From Platanthera guangdongensis (Eukaryota; Streptophyta; Magnoliopsida; Asparagales; Orchidaceae): 64,000 nt of DNA. Below are positions 33,636 to 44,065 of this stretch, piece by piece (the stretch's first letter is position 1; each line of letters begins with the position of its first letter). The DNA lies in contig CM077162.1 in the NCBI GenBank assembly GCA_039583875.1, positions 66,585,259 to 66,649,258 of the forward strand, given 5' to 3'. The position numbers were made by a program, and so were the translations under genes. The notes beneath the pieces are model-generated. The model did not search any database. It had not been told where the DNA came from and saw only the letters and a list, made by a program, of their open reading frames with translations.

Positions 33636-34019
33636 TGTTATAAATGAACAAAAACAAGCCGAAAGTGGAGCTAAAACAAACCGGAAGAGGTTTTAGCAGA
33701 AACATTATTATCTGAAAAAGGTATCTATTACAAAGGTATGCCCCCCCTTATATAGAATGGAGGAGAGATGAGAGAATACAAATAAGAGATGTGGGACTAA
33801 AAATTTACAGGACTAAGCGAACTATACAAAACAAACCGCACAAGCCGCGCGGTTAGACAGAAGGGCTAACCGCACGGCTACCATCAGAGAGAAAGAGAGA
33901 CTGCCAGGGTAGACCGCCAGACCGCCCGGTCTCCAAGCCGGCTGAGACAAACCGCCAGACCGCGTGGTCTTCAACCCACCAAGATAGACCGCCAGACCGC
34001 CCGGTTACCATCTTCAACA
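33636..34019 (-). repeat. 3' LTR of D
   Basis: TGTTATAAATGAAC to ATCTTCAACA. It contains a short C run (ATGCCCCCCCTTATATAG) and near-repeats of GACCGCCAGACCGC. Confidence 0.9.
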
Positions 34020-34034
34020 CTCCCCCTCAAGCTG
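34020..34034 (-). other. Polypurine tract of D
   Basis: The plus strand reads CTCCCCCTCAAGCTGG; the complement CTTGAGGGGGAG next to the LTR is the usual copia tract. Confidence 0.85.
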
Positions 34035-37000
34035 GAGCATATATATCGATCATGCCCAGCTTGTCGCAGATGTGGAAAAAGGAAGCAGACATCGGCTTGG
34101 TGAAGACATCTGCCAACTCGTTGTCCGAAGTGACAAATGGAGTGCAAATTTGTTTCTTCAATATTTCTTCCCGAATAAAATGACAGTCGACTTCTATGTG
34201 TTTTGTTCTCTCATGAAAGACCAGATTTTTGGAAATGTATATCGCGGCCTTATTGTCACAGAACATAGGAAGAGGATAGTTGTAAATCTCTCCTAAGTCA
34301 AGCATGAGAGCCCGCAACCATTTCAACTCACATGTAGTCGATGCCATGCTGCGATATTCCACCTCTGCACTAGACCTGGAAACTACAGACTGTTTCTTGC
34401 TCTTCCAACTCACAAGATTGCCTCCAACAAATGTGCAGAAACCTGATGTCGATTTGCGGTCCCCTTTATCATCCGCATAGCTCGAATCAGAGTAAGCTTC
34501 AACTCTTAGGTGACCATTCTTCTGAAATAGGAGTCCTTTTCCTGGAGCAGCTTTAATATACTCTAATATCCTCAGAGCAGATTGTAGATGACACTCCCTC
34601 GGAGCTTGCATGAACTGGCTCACCTTGCCAACATCATAAGAGATGTCGGGTCTGGTTACCGTGAGATATATGAGTTTGCCCAACAGACGCCGGTATCTCG
34701 TAAGATCAGAGAGAAGAGGCGAGTCATCTGTCCAAGTTTTGTCTTCTCCAGCAGCCATAGGACAACGTGCAGGTTTAGCACCAGTGAGTCCTGCCTCCTT
34801 TAAAAGATCAAGAGCATACTTCCGTTGGGAAAGGACCATGGAGTTGGGCTTTCTAGAGATTTCAATCCCCAGAAAGTATTTCGAGGAGCCCATATCCTTT
34901 GTGACCAGATGTTGACGAAGGTGTTTCTTGGTCATCAATATCCCATCCTGGTCATCGCAGTAAGAAGAATGTCATCAACATAAACCGCAAGAACAACAAG
35001 ACCAGAGGCGGTTTTCCGAACAAACAAGGAGTGATCTGCTGAGCTTCTTGTAAAACCAATGGCCGCAACAATACCACTAAACTTGTCAAACCAGGCACAA
35101 GGACTCTACTTGAGGCCATAGATAGCCTTCTTTAGCCGGCATACCCGTGTCTCCCCCCTGAGCAACATACCCCGGAGGTTGCTCCATGTAAACATCTTCT
35201 TGCAGATCACCATAGAGGAAGGCATTCTTAACATCGAGCTGCGAGATGGGCCAATCCCTGTTGACAACCACAGAGAGAAGAACCCTAATAGTGTTGAGAC
35301 GAGCCACTGGAGAGAAAGTGTCAAAGTAATCTACGCCATAAGTTTGGGTAAAACCCTTGGCAACCAGGCGAGCCTTATAACGATCCACACTGCCATCCGG
35401 GAGAAACTTCACCACGAAGACCCATCGACAACCAACAACATTCGTGCCGAAAGGAGGAGGAACAAGGGTCCAGGTACCCCGTTCAGTTAGAGTAGCAATC
35501 TCCTCATCCATGACAACCTTCCAATGAGGAATAGTAAGGGCCTCCTGGTAGGAACGGGGGGTGGCAGTGGCCGAGATAGCCAGTGCAAAAGCTCGGCGAG
35601 AAGGGGTAAGACGATCGTAGGAAACAACTGCAGCAAGCGGGTGTTGGGTACATGCCCGAACCCCTTTGCGAAGAGCAATCAGGAGATCCAGGTCAGCAGG
35701 TGCCTCAGTATCCGGAGTATCCGTGGTGGAGAGAGCTGGCCCGGGAGTAGAGAGAGATGACAGCGGAGTGGAGGGAGAAAGCGGAGTAGAGGGTGGAGAT
35801 GATGGTGATGGGGAAGAGGGTGGAGAGGGTGGAGATGGTGGAACATCAGTGGGAGCAGAGGGAAGGGATGGGTTGGTAGGAAAAGTAGGATCAGGAGGAG
35901 GAGAGGAGGAAGCGGGAGAGAAGTAAGAAGCATTGGCACAGAAGGTGACATCTGCAGAGACAAATTGCTTGCGGGTAATGGGGTCAAAGCAACAATAACC
36001 TTTCTGAGTGTGAGAGTACCCCAGAAAGACACATTTAGTGGCACGTGATGAGAGTTTATCACGGGTGGCAGCGGGAGAGTGCACAAAGGCAGTGCACCCA
36101 AAGATGTGCAGAGGAAGAGGAAAGGGATCCTTGTCCGGATAAAGAATGGAGAAGGGGGTAGCACCGTGGAGAACTGTGGAGGGAAGGCGATTGATGAGAT
36201 AGCAGGAGAGGAGGACAGCATAGCCCCAATAGGAGCGAGGAACATGCATTTGAGTCATCATAGTGCGAGCAACATCAAGGAGGTGACGGTTTTTGCGTTC
36301 CGCCACCCCATTTTGTTGTGAGGTGTAGACACAGCTTGTTTGACGAATAACACCATGGTGAATACAAAAAGAGGAGAAGTCTTGGCTAAGATATTCCTTA
36401 GCATTGTCAGAATGAAGGACCTTAATAGACGTATCAAACTTAGTCTTAACCATAGAATAAAATGAGGTCCAAACAGAGAACAGCTCGGAGCGATCTTTGA
36501 GAAGATACACCCACGTACACTGAGAGAAATCATCGATGAAGGTGACAAAATAGGAACTACCCCGACCGATGGTGAGGTTAGGAGCGGGTCCCCATATGTC
36601 AGAGTAAACGAGGTCGAACTGACGGGAAGAGCCCCGACTTTGCTTTGGTGGGAAGGATGAGCGGTGATGTTTGCCAAGTTGACATGCATCACAGTTTAGA
36701 GGAGGATGATGAGGAGGGAGGTGCGGCAGGAGCTGGCGTAGAATGATGAGGAGGAGGATGATGAGGAGGGAGGTGCGGCAGGAGCTGGCGTAGAATTCTG
36801 GGAGGAGCATGTCCAAGACGAAGATGCCATTGGAGAAGATCTATAGAGGAGGAGGAGAAGGTGGATAGAGCAGAGACATTGTCGAGGAAGTAGAGGCCAC
36901 CACTCTCAGTCCCGGTAGCAATCGTCCGTTGGGAGTCCGGATCCTGAAAAACACAAGAGGTAGGGGTGAATAAGACAGAACACCGTAATTGCTTGCATAA

Positions 37001-37293
37001 AGAAGTAACCGATAATAAATTGCACGGAAACTTGGGCACATAGAGGGTATCAGCCAGGCACAGAGACGGAGTGACTTGAACCATGCCCGTCCCATGGACC
37101 GGTGAGGGAGATCCATCCGCAACAATGACCGAGGCAATTGAGCATGTGTTTCAAGAAGAGAGAAACATTGAGGATCGCCGGTCATATGATTTGTGGCACC
37201 AGAGTCGATTAGCCATCTTCCGCGGGTAACAACATGAGCACTACCAGAAGAGGTTACCGCCGAGGCGGACAGACTGGAGGAGGGGAAAGCCAT
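34027..37293 (-). pseudogene. pol: Ty1/copia pol of D (protease, integrase, RT, RNase H)
   Basis: Minus-strand pol, in order from 37293 down. Aspartic protease (WLIDSGATNHMT, about 37190). Pre-integrase zinc finger ([10 protein letters not shown], about 36680). Integrase with all three acidic residues in context ([26 protein letters not shown]). RT with [19 protein letters not shown] and YVDDILL (about 34965). RNase H (YSDSSYADDKGDRKSTSGF; SRSSAEVEYRSMAS), ending LGMIDIYAPA at 34027. Frameshifts lie near 36700-36800, where a 52-bp segment is duplicated (units starting 36701 and 36753), and near 35130; a stop lies near 35100 (LK-stop-SPCAW, family Gln). Catalytic motifs are intact although the frame is not. 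Confidence 0.9.
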
Positions 37294-37299
37294 GGAAGC

Positions 37300-37974
37300 A
37301 AGAGAGGAGCAAACCGCGACGATAAGAACAAGCCGCGAGAAGAGGAAGTAGCCTAATGGTGAAGCGAAGAAGAGAAAAGAGCACCAAGTCGGGCGAACAG
37401 AAAGCAGGTCGTGCGGCTAGGAAGGCCGCTACCAAGAAGCAAAGCAAAGGGAAAGAAGTCACACGGCTTGAAAAAGTCGGGCGAACAGAGGAGAACAAGT
37501 CGCACGGCTAAAGATTAGGCCGGGGCGACACGCAAGCTGGAGCGGGTAGAAGGAAACAGGTCGAGGCAACTAGTAAACGGGCCGCAGCGACCAAGAGGAG
37601 CAGCGAGAACACAACAAGAAACCGCAGCGGATAGGAAAGGAAGAAGCCGCGCGAACACAAGCGGCTAGAAAGCAGGCAAAGGCACAGCGGGGAAGAGGTC
37701 GCACGGACTGAAAAGGTCGAGCGAACAGAAGAGGAGGCAAGGAGCAGCGACTACAACAAGTCGCAGGCCGGGCAAACAGAAACAGGTCGCGCCGACGAAT
37801 AGCAGCAGGAGAAGTGAACCAAGGAGAGGCAATCCGCGCGATCAGGGCAGCGGACAGAAACAAGCCGCACGAACAGGGCAGTGGAGAGAAACAAGCCGCG
37901 CGAACAGGTCACAGAAAAGCGGAAAACAAGCTGCGAGAGTCAGAGAGCGCACACAATCAGGAGGAAACGACCGT
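37300..37974 (-). other. D region where gag should be; no gag recognised
   Basis: About 680 bp between protease and primer site, too short for a copia gag, and without its capsid or CCHC motifs. It is built of imperfect repeats with AAGCCGCGCGAACA and GGTCGCACGGCT words, resembling the LTR words GCCGCGCGG. ORFs on the minus strand (Cys/Ser/Arg-rich) look like repeat translations. Confidence 0.55.
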
Positions 37975-37988
37975 GACCTCTAATACTA
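37975..37988 (-). other. Primer binding site of D
   Basis: The complement reads TAGTATTAGAGGTC directly after the LTR end, a degenerate initiator-Met-tRNA site. Confidence 0.65.
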
Positions 37989-38375
37989 TGTTAGAAATGA
38001 ACAAAAACAAGCTGAAAGTGGAGCTAAAACAAACCGGAAGAGGTTTTAGCAGAAACTTTATTATCTGAAAAAGGTATCTATTACAAAGGTATGCCCCCCC
38101 CCCTTATATAGAATGGAGGAGAGATGAGAGAATACAAATAAGAGATGTGGGACTAAAAATTTACAGGACTAAGCGGACTATACAAAACAAACCGCACAAG
38201 CCGCACGGTTTGACAGAAGGGCTAACCGCACGGCTACCATCAGAGAGAAAGAGAGACTGCCAGGGTAGACCGCCAGACCGCCCGGTCTCCAACCCGGCTG
38301 AGACAAACCGCCAGACCGCGCGGTCTTCAACCCGCCAAGATAGACCGCCACACCGCCCGGTTACCATCTTCAACA
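37989..38375 (-). repeat. 5' LTR of D
   Basis: TGTTAGAAATGAAC to ATCTTCAACA, a near copy of 33636-34019. Confidence 0.9.
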
Positions 38376-38771
38376 TGATCATGGGTGAGTCATTGCATAG
38401 CATACATATTATTTCATAACATTGCACAACAAGATCCTCATTGTATAAGTTTGTATGGGCACTCTTATGTGATGAGTTACTTTTATGTAACCCGATCCTT
38501 AACTTATAAGCATGTATGCGCATCCTTATAAGTTAAGTTACTTTCCTGCTGAAGATACTTGTACTTGATAGTTTGTTATTGTTATGTAGAGTTGCTAGAT
38601 TATAATGTTATTAATCTTATTGTACCATTACCACCTGTTTGTACATGTTTTACTGCTTATTATACTTGTACCGTTGTTCCTTTCTCCGCCCGGTGCCAAG
38701 GAGTCGCCGGGGGAGTGGATGTGAAGCCAATTAGTCTTTTCGACTAACGGTTACTACGTCTTCATTTTTAG

Positions 38772-38876
38772 GAGGTCACCCCGCAGGTAGAGCAGCCACA
38801 GACTTTATAGCAGGACATCTAGGCCAGGACGATAGGGCCTGATTTGACGGTGCCATCGCTACCGTCGGTTACGGAT
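38772..38876 (+). CDS. gag: Candidate gag exon 2 in the 5' LTR of C
   Basis: A 105-nt (35-codon, phase 0) segment between a strong acceptor (branch point CTAAC at 38743-38747, then CATTTTTAG) and the donor GAT/GTGAGT. It starts EVTPQVEQPQTL and ends LPSVTD. The two stops here (TAG at 38808 and 38820) are CAG in the 3' LTR copy (47159-47263), which has its own TAG at codon 5 where this copy has CAG. The two copies differ by many substitutions but no indel. Joining to exon 1 and to the gag exon at 39384 is inferred from phase. Confidence 0.5.
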
Positions 38877-39189
38877 GTGAGTGTTGAGCGATTCTGATGT
38901 AGCCCGTTTGGGCAATTACTAGCTGTACTCTGATATTTGTCGAAGCATGTTTTAGCTTCTCTCCACTTCTTTTACTATTTTGACATTATTGCTTAGTGTG
39001 GATTTGACTTCTTCTCTTTTATAATATGGTGGGGTTGACATGTTTATATTGATATTGGTTGTAGTCGGCGGAATAGGCGTCTTGTGGTACAGGTTAGCCC
39101 ATGCGCTAATGCAACCGCAAGGCGGCTGTTCCGAGCATAAGACCCCCTTCTTGGCTTGTTTTGGGAACCGGGAGGGGGGGGGGGTTACA

Positions 39190-39206
39190 AATGATATCAG
39201 TTTGCC
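39190..39206 (+). other. Degenerate primer binding site of C
   Basis: AATGATATCAGTTTGCC follows the LTR end; TGATATCAG resembles TGGTATCAG. It lies inside the proposed intron 2 of gag. Confidence 0.55.
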
Positions 39207-39383
39207 ACGATTCTCAACTAAAGAAGTCATTCAACAATGGTCCCACCCCCGTTCGATTAGTCAGTTTGCGGACAAACTTACTTAGCGGAAGCAGTGGTGT
39301 GCCCATATCTAATTCACATTAAGCTGTCCAACTTTGACCGCAAGATTAGCCAGCCTGACCATACGTTTGTGTTTTACGTGTAG

Positions 39384-40485
39384 GTTCTAGTGCACGTTGA
39401 GCCGATGGGGGGCACTCCTGCCCCTTCCGTACCCACTCAGTTTCAACAATTCGAGTTGGGGCAGACGCTCACCACCATCCTGGATGCCTTTAGGGCGTAG
39501 CAGCCTCCGGTTCAACAACAGTCTCCGAGCTCTAACTGGCTGAGCACCTTTCGGACTCTCTCCCCTCCCGCCTACCTCGGGACGGAGTCGGCCGTACGCA
39601 CGGAGGAATGGCTTGACACGGTCCAAGAGCTATTGGCCGGGATCCGTTGCCCGGCCAACATGGATGTATCGTTGGCGGTGTCTATCTTGGATCTACATGC
39701 TAAGAGGTGGTGGAAGTCACTCATGGGCTCCACGTTCCAAGGATGAGTGTATACCGATATAAGTTGGAGAGAGTTCTCGGGTGTCTTCTTGGAGTACTTC
39801 ATTCCTACATCGGCCCGAGACGAGCTCGAGCAGAGGTTTCTACTACTGAAGCAGAGATCAAAATCGATTACAGAATACCGGCGAGAGTTCCAGCATCTCG
39901 CAAGATTTGCAGACTCATATGACCTGGATGATAGAGGATACGCCAAGCGTTTCTACAAAGGGCTGCGAGATCCCCTAAGGCATGCCCTTTTGTTTATAGC
40001 GAATGCTAGTTTGGCGGAGATTATTGATATGGCAAAGAGATTGGAGGCAGACCACTTGGGATGTGGTAAGAGACCTGCAGAGGACGTGATGGAAGCTGGT
40101 CCAAGCAATAGGAGGAGGCGGTACTTTAGAGGAGGAAGAGGACATCAAAGAGGTGGAGGGCGTTTCCACCAAAACTATAGACTGTACCATCCGGTTCCGC
40201 AGCCGCCTGCGTTGCCTCCACCACCTCAGCCTCAGCAATTTCAGCAACCTGGGAGGCATCGTGGGCTGTTGTGTTTCGAATGCAACCAACCGGGCCACAT
40301 ACGACGCTACTGCCCGTAGTTGTATGGGAATGTCCCTCCTACTCCTCCTACGGCAGCTCCGTGGGGGCGGGGTTACATGCGTGGTTGAGGATGAGGACCG
40401 TGAGGAGGAAACCCCGGCCCTGCTCGGGATCAAGTGTACGCGCTGGACATGGCGCAAGAATGGAATCCCCATGATGTGATTGCAG
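39384..40485 (+). pseudogene. gag: Gag of element C (main exon)
   Basis: Opens exactly at an acceptor-like site (CCTGACC branch-like, then GTTTTACGTGTAG) in the phase that continues exon 2. Motifs: EEWLDTVQELLAGIRCPANM (about 39600), DISWREFSGVFLEYFIPTSA (39753), FYKGLRDPLRHALL (about 39950), an Arg/Gly-rich stretch (40090-40170), and an intact zinc knuckle CFECNQPGHIRRYC (about 40273-40314). Six stops (39498 TAG, 39744 TGA, 40317 TAG, and TGA at 40386, 40392 and 40401) all fit single C-to-T changes of CAG or CGA. The exon ends DVIA plus the first base of a Gly codon at 40485. If the next segment is not removed, translation stops within four codons. Confidence 0.85.
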
Positions 40486-40584
40486 GTATGATTTAAGTAA
40501 TTATCACGTTTTTCTTTTCTTAAACTTAAAGTTGCCTGAGACATACTAGACACCTAGCAACAAGTTTTGGTTATTGGTACTTAG
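40486..40584 (+). other. Candidate 99-bp spliceosomal intron between gag and protease of C
   Basis: The segment starts GTATGATTTAAG after GCAG and ends TTGGTACTTAG before GCACCG. It is 99 bp, AT-rich with a TTTTTCTTTTCTT stretch, and has stops in the gag frame. Removing it joins DVIAG to TVIVGGKTAYALFDTGAS in frame (phase 1), which is the normal spacing for Tekay-type elements. A random insertion would not be expected to have GT and AG ends and restore both frame and codon. Confidence 0.75.
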
Positions 40585-43500
40585 GCACCGTGATAGTTGG
40601 CGGGAAGACGGCCTATGCGTTGTTCGATACCGGTGCCTCACACTCCTTTGTGTCTGAGGATTTCATTAAGGACATTGAGGGTGTACAATACTTTATTGGT
40701 ATAGCCCGACAAGTGCGCCTACCGGACGGCTCGGAGATGATTGCAACCGCTAAGTGCGAGTTCGAGATATTTATCGAAGGAAAGACATTTGCTACACCTG
40801 CCACGGTCTTTAGAATGCCAGAGTTTGACATCATTTTGGGCATGGCGTGGTTAGACTGGCACTTTGCAAGGATTGATTGTGCAGAGAAACAAATCTACTT
40901 GAGACATGGAGACTCCGACGTCATCTTCCAAGGTATTATCTTCGCACCTCGCTTGTTGCTATCTTCAATTCAGACAGTAAAAGCTCATATGAAGGGGGAT
41001 GAAGTCTTCATGATCTGGTTCGAGTTGAAGGAGAAGGCGCTGGATATGAAATACGTAAGGGTAGTGTAGGATTTCACCGAGGTATTCCCGTGAGAAACTG
41101 CCAGGATTACCCCCGCATAGAGAGGTTGACTTCCAGATTAATCTAGTATCGGGTGCCAAGCCGGTATCTAAGGCCCCTTACCAAATGGCCCCGAAGGAAC
41201 TCGCGGAGTTTAGAGTTCAACTACAAGAACTGGTGGAGTCAGGGTTCGTTCGCCCCAGTTCGTCGCCCTGGGGAGCTCCTGTATTGTTCGTGAAGAAGAA
41301 GGATGGGACCCTGTGTTTGTGCATAGACTATCGGGAACTCAATCGACTGACGGTGCGGAACACTTATACGCTACCTCGGATCGACGAGTTGTTCGACCAA
41401 CTTATGGGAGCGCATTGGTTTTCTAAGCTGGACCTGCGCTCAGGGTATTATCAGTTGAGAATATAAGAAGGTGACATCCAGAAAACTGCCTTTAGATCAA
41501 GATATGGACTGTATGAGTTCACGGTAATGCCGTTTGGGCTCGCAAATGCCCCTTCGGCCTTCATGAGCCTTATGAACAAGGTGTTTGAACCTTATTTGGA
41601 TGTCTTCGTCATTGTCTACATTGAGGACATCTTGGTATACTCAAAGATGGAGGAGGAGCATTTTGAGCACTTGACCTTGGTATTGAAGAAATTAAAAGAG
41701 CACGCCTTATTCGCCAAGTTCAGCAAGTGTGAATTCTGGCTTAAAGAGGTTGCTTTCTTGGGGCATGTGATCAGCGGAGTAGGACTAGCAGTAGATCCGA
41801 CCAAGGTTTGTGCCGTGAAAGAGTGGTCTCCTTTGAAGTCGGAGGCCGATGTGAGGAGTTTCCTTGGACTTGCCGGGTACTACCGCAAGTTCGTAAAAGG
41901 ATTTTCAAAGATTGCTCTTCCTCTTACTTCATTGACGAAGAAAGGTGTACCATTTGAGTGGACACCCCAATATGAAGCAGCGTTCCAGGAGCTAAAGGAT
42001 AGAATTACCTCCGCCCCCATCCTTGCACTTCCGTTTGGGAAGGAAGGATTTCAAGTCTACACCGACGCATCATATCAAGGGATGGGAGCGGTGTTGATGC
42101 AGCACAGACATGTGATTGCCTACGCTTCAAGATAGTTGAAGAAGCATGAAATCAATTGCCCGGTTCATGATTTGGAATTGGGAACAATGGTGTTCGCCTT
42201 GAAGGTTTGGAGGCATTATCTATACGGTGTCCACTGTGAGATCTTTTCAGATCACAAAAACTTGAAGTACGTTCATACTCAGAAGGAGTTGAACTTGAGA
42301 CAACGGCGGTGGTTAGAATTTTTATGTGACTATGAGTTCACCATGAACTACCACCGCAGAAAGGCGAACTCGATGGCCGATGTATTGAGTAGAAAGGTAC
42401 CAGGTTCTAGTCCAGAGTCTCGGTTGATGAGTTTGGAGTTGGCTCGGATGATTGAGGAGATGGATATTACATTGATATTTAAGGCTCCTGCGGCAGAGTA
42501 TACGGAGTACTGGCAAACATGACCATAGTTTGTGATATCCGGGACCAAATCAGAGTGGAGCAAGGAATGGATGCGGTTCTGGCCCAGACAATCAAGTCAA
42601 TCGAAGATGGGACTACATATGAGTATACGCTAAAAGACGGCCTCGTTTATTTTCGTGGCCAACTCTACATTCCCAAGGGCGGTAAAATCCGGGAGGATAT
42701 CTTGAGAGAGGCTCATTGCTCTCAATATTAAGTACACCTGGGCATTGCTAAGATGTACGCCGGCTTACGGAAGACCATGTGTTGGCCGGGAATGAAAAAG
42801 GATTTCTGATATTTTGTTACACATTGCGAAGCTTGTCAAAGGGTGAAGGCGGAATGCAAGAGACCCGGTGGTTTGCTACAATCATTGCCCATCCTCGAGT
42901 GGAAGTTTGAGAGTATCTCCATGGACTTTGTCCATGGATTAACTCGCTCACGCTCAGGAAATGATTCAGTGTGGGTGATAGTTGATCGCCTGACGAAAGT
43001 AGCCCGGTTTATTCCAATGAAGAAAGAAGCTCATATGGATGTCTTAGTACACCTCTTTGTGGAGCAATTTGTACGCTATCATGGCATGCCTAAGACAATC
43101 GTTTCGGACCGGGATGGTCATTTCACCTCAAGGGAGTGGAAGGCGGTACATGCGTATTTGGGCTCGCGCCTTACCTTCAGCACTGTGTTTCATCCTCATA
43201 CGGACGGGCAATCTGAAAGGACCATCCGGACATTGGAAGATTTGTTGAGATTATGTGTTTTGGATAGAGGACAGCTGTGGGAAAGGCTCTTACCTTTGGT
43301 AGAATTCTCCTACAATAACAGCCACTAGGCTAGTATCGGCATGGCTCCTCATGAAACTCTTTATGGAAGGAGGTGTAGAACCCCCTTATCTTGGGTGCAA
43401 GATGAAGACCCGAAGGCTTTGGGTGTTGAATATATTGAGGATACCGATGCGGCGGTTAGACTGATTCGGGATCGCATGTTGGAAGCTCAAAGTCGGCAGG

Positions 43501-44021
43501 CGAAGTATTATAATGCAAGGAACTGGATGGTGGAATTTCAAGTGGGTGATAAGGTGTTCCTGAAAATCTGACCGATGCATGGAGTGTCACGTGTGCGTGG
43601 TGTGAAAAAGCTCAGCCCAAGGTATGTTGGGCATTATACTATATTGGAAAGGATTGGCCCGTTGGCCTATCAGTTGGAGTTACCGTCCGAGCTAGAGAAC
43701 CTCCACGACGTGTTCCATGTGTCGTCGCTTCGGAAGGCATTGTTACAGCCCGATCAATACATCCCCACAACCGATGGTGCTGTGGCGTCTGATAGGTCTG
43801 TGCGACTAGAGCCGGTGCGGATTGTGGATAGCGAGACAAGAAAGTTACGTCACAAAAGTGTTCCCTTGGTGAAGGTGCTATGGTCTAATCATGGGAAGGA
43901 GGAATACACATGGGAGCTAATGGATTTGACGCAAAAACGCTATCCGGAGTTGTTTGCTCAAGGTATTTTTTATTTAAAAGCATATTGTATTTTCTGTTAT
44001 GCTTTTCTCCCCATAGCCTAA
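40585..44021 (+). pseudogene. pol: Pol of element C (protease, RT, RNase H, integrase, chromodomain-like tail)
   Basis: Protease with FDTGASHSFVS (about 40623). RT from 41170: [43 protein letters not shown]; the catalytic YxDD reads YIED (about 41620), so the first Asp is Glu. RNase H ([13 protein letters not shown] at 42058; DHKNLKY at 42252). Integrase (HCEACQ zinc-finger remnant near 42825; MDFVHGL, SDRDGHF and QSERTIRTLED keep the D, D and E). The tail has LSPRYVGHYTILERIG and, at about 43870-43960, VLWSNHGKEEYTWE, a chromodomain-like end that marks the Tekay/Del group. Stops at 41067, 41464, 42133, 42520, 42729, about 42807, 43326 and 43569, and a frameshift near 41092, make it inactive. 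Confidence 0.92.
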
Positions 44022-44065
44022 ACCTGATTTCGGGTGATGAAATCTTTTATTTTGTTTATAGGATT
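44022..44065 (+). other. Junction of C pol and 3' LTR
   Basis: It still reads SGDEIF in another frame, the usual end of Tekay pol. There is no convincing polypurine tract; only TATAGGATT precedes the LTR. Confidence 0.5.

Larger units (their letters stand above)
33636..38375 (-). mobile_element. Element D: Ty1/copia element, minus strand, gag apparently lost
   Basis: TGTTATAAATG to CTTCAACA with TGATC duplicated at 33631-33635 and 38376-38380; the C 3' LTR shows the empty site near 46768. LTRs of 384 bp (33636-34019) and 387 bp (37989-38375) differ at only about a dozen places, so D is among the youngest insertions. Confidence 0.94.
30777..39189 (+). repeat. 5' LTR of element C (interrupted by D)
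   Basis: LTR parts 30777-33635 and 38381-39189; the end GGGGTTACA is at 39181-39189. A 176-bp segment is tandemly duplicated (30805-30980 and 30981-31156) and single in the 3' LTR. TATATAAGG near 31729-31737 is the likely TATA box. The LTR contains the exon-like segments at 31868 and 38772. Confidence 0.9.

Noticed and set aside
35524..36321. Plus-strand ORFs within D pol
   Set aside because: Shadow frames of the minus-strand pol, which has clear domain motifs.
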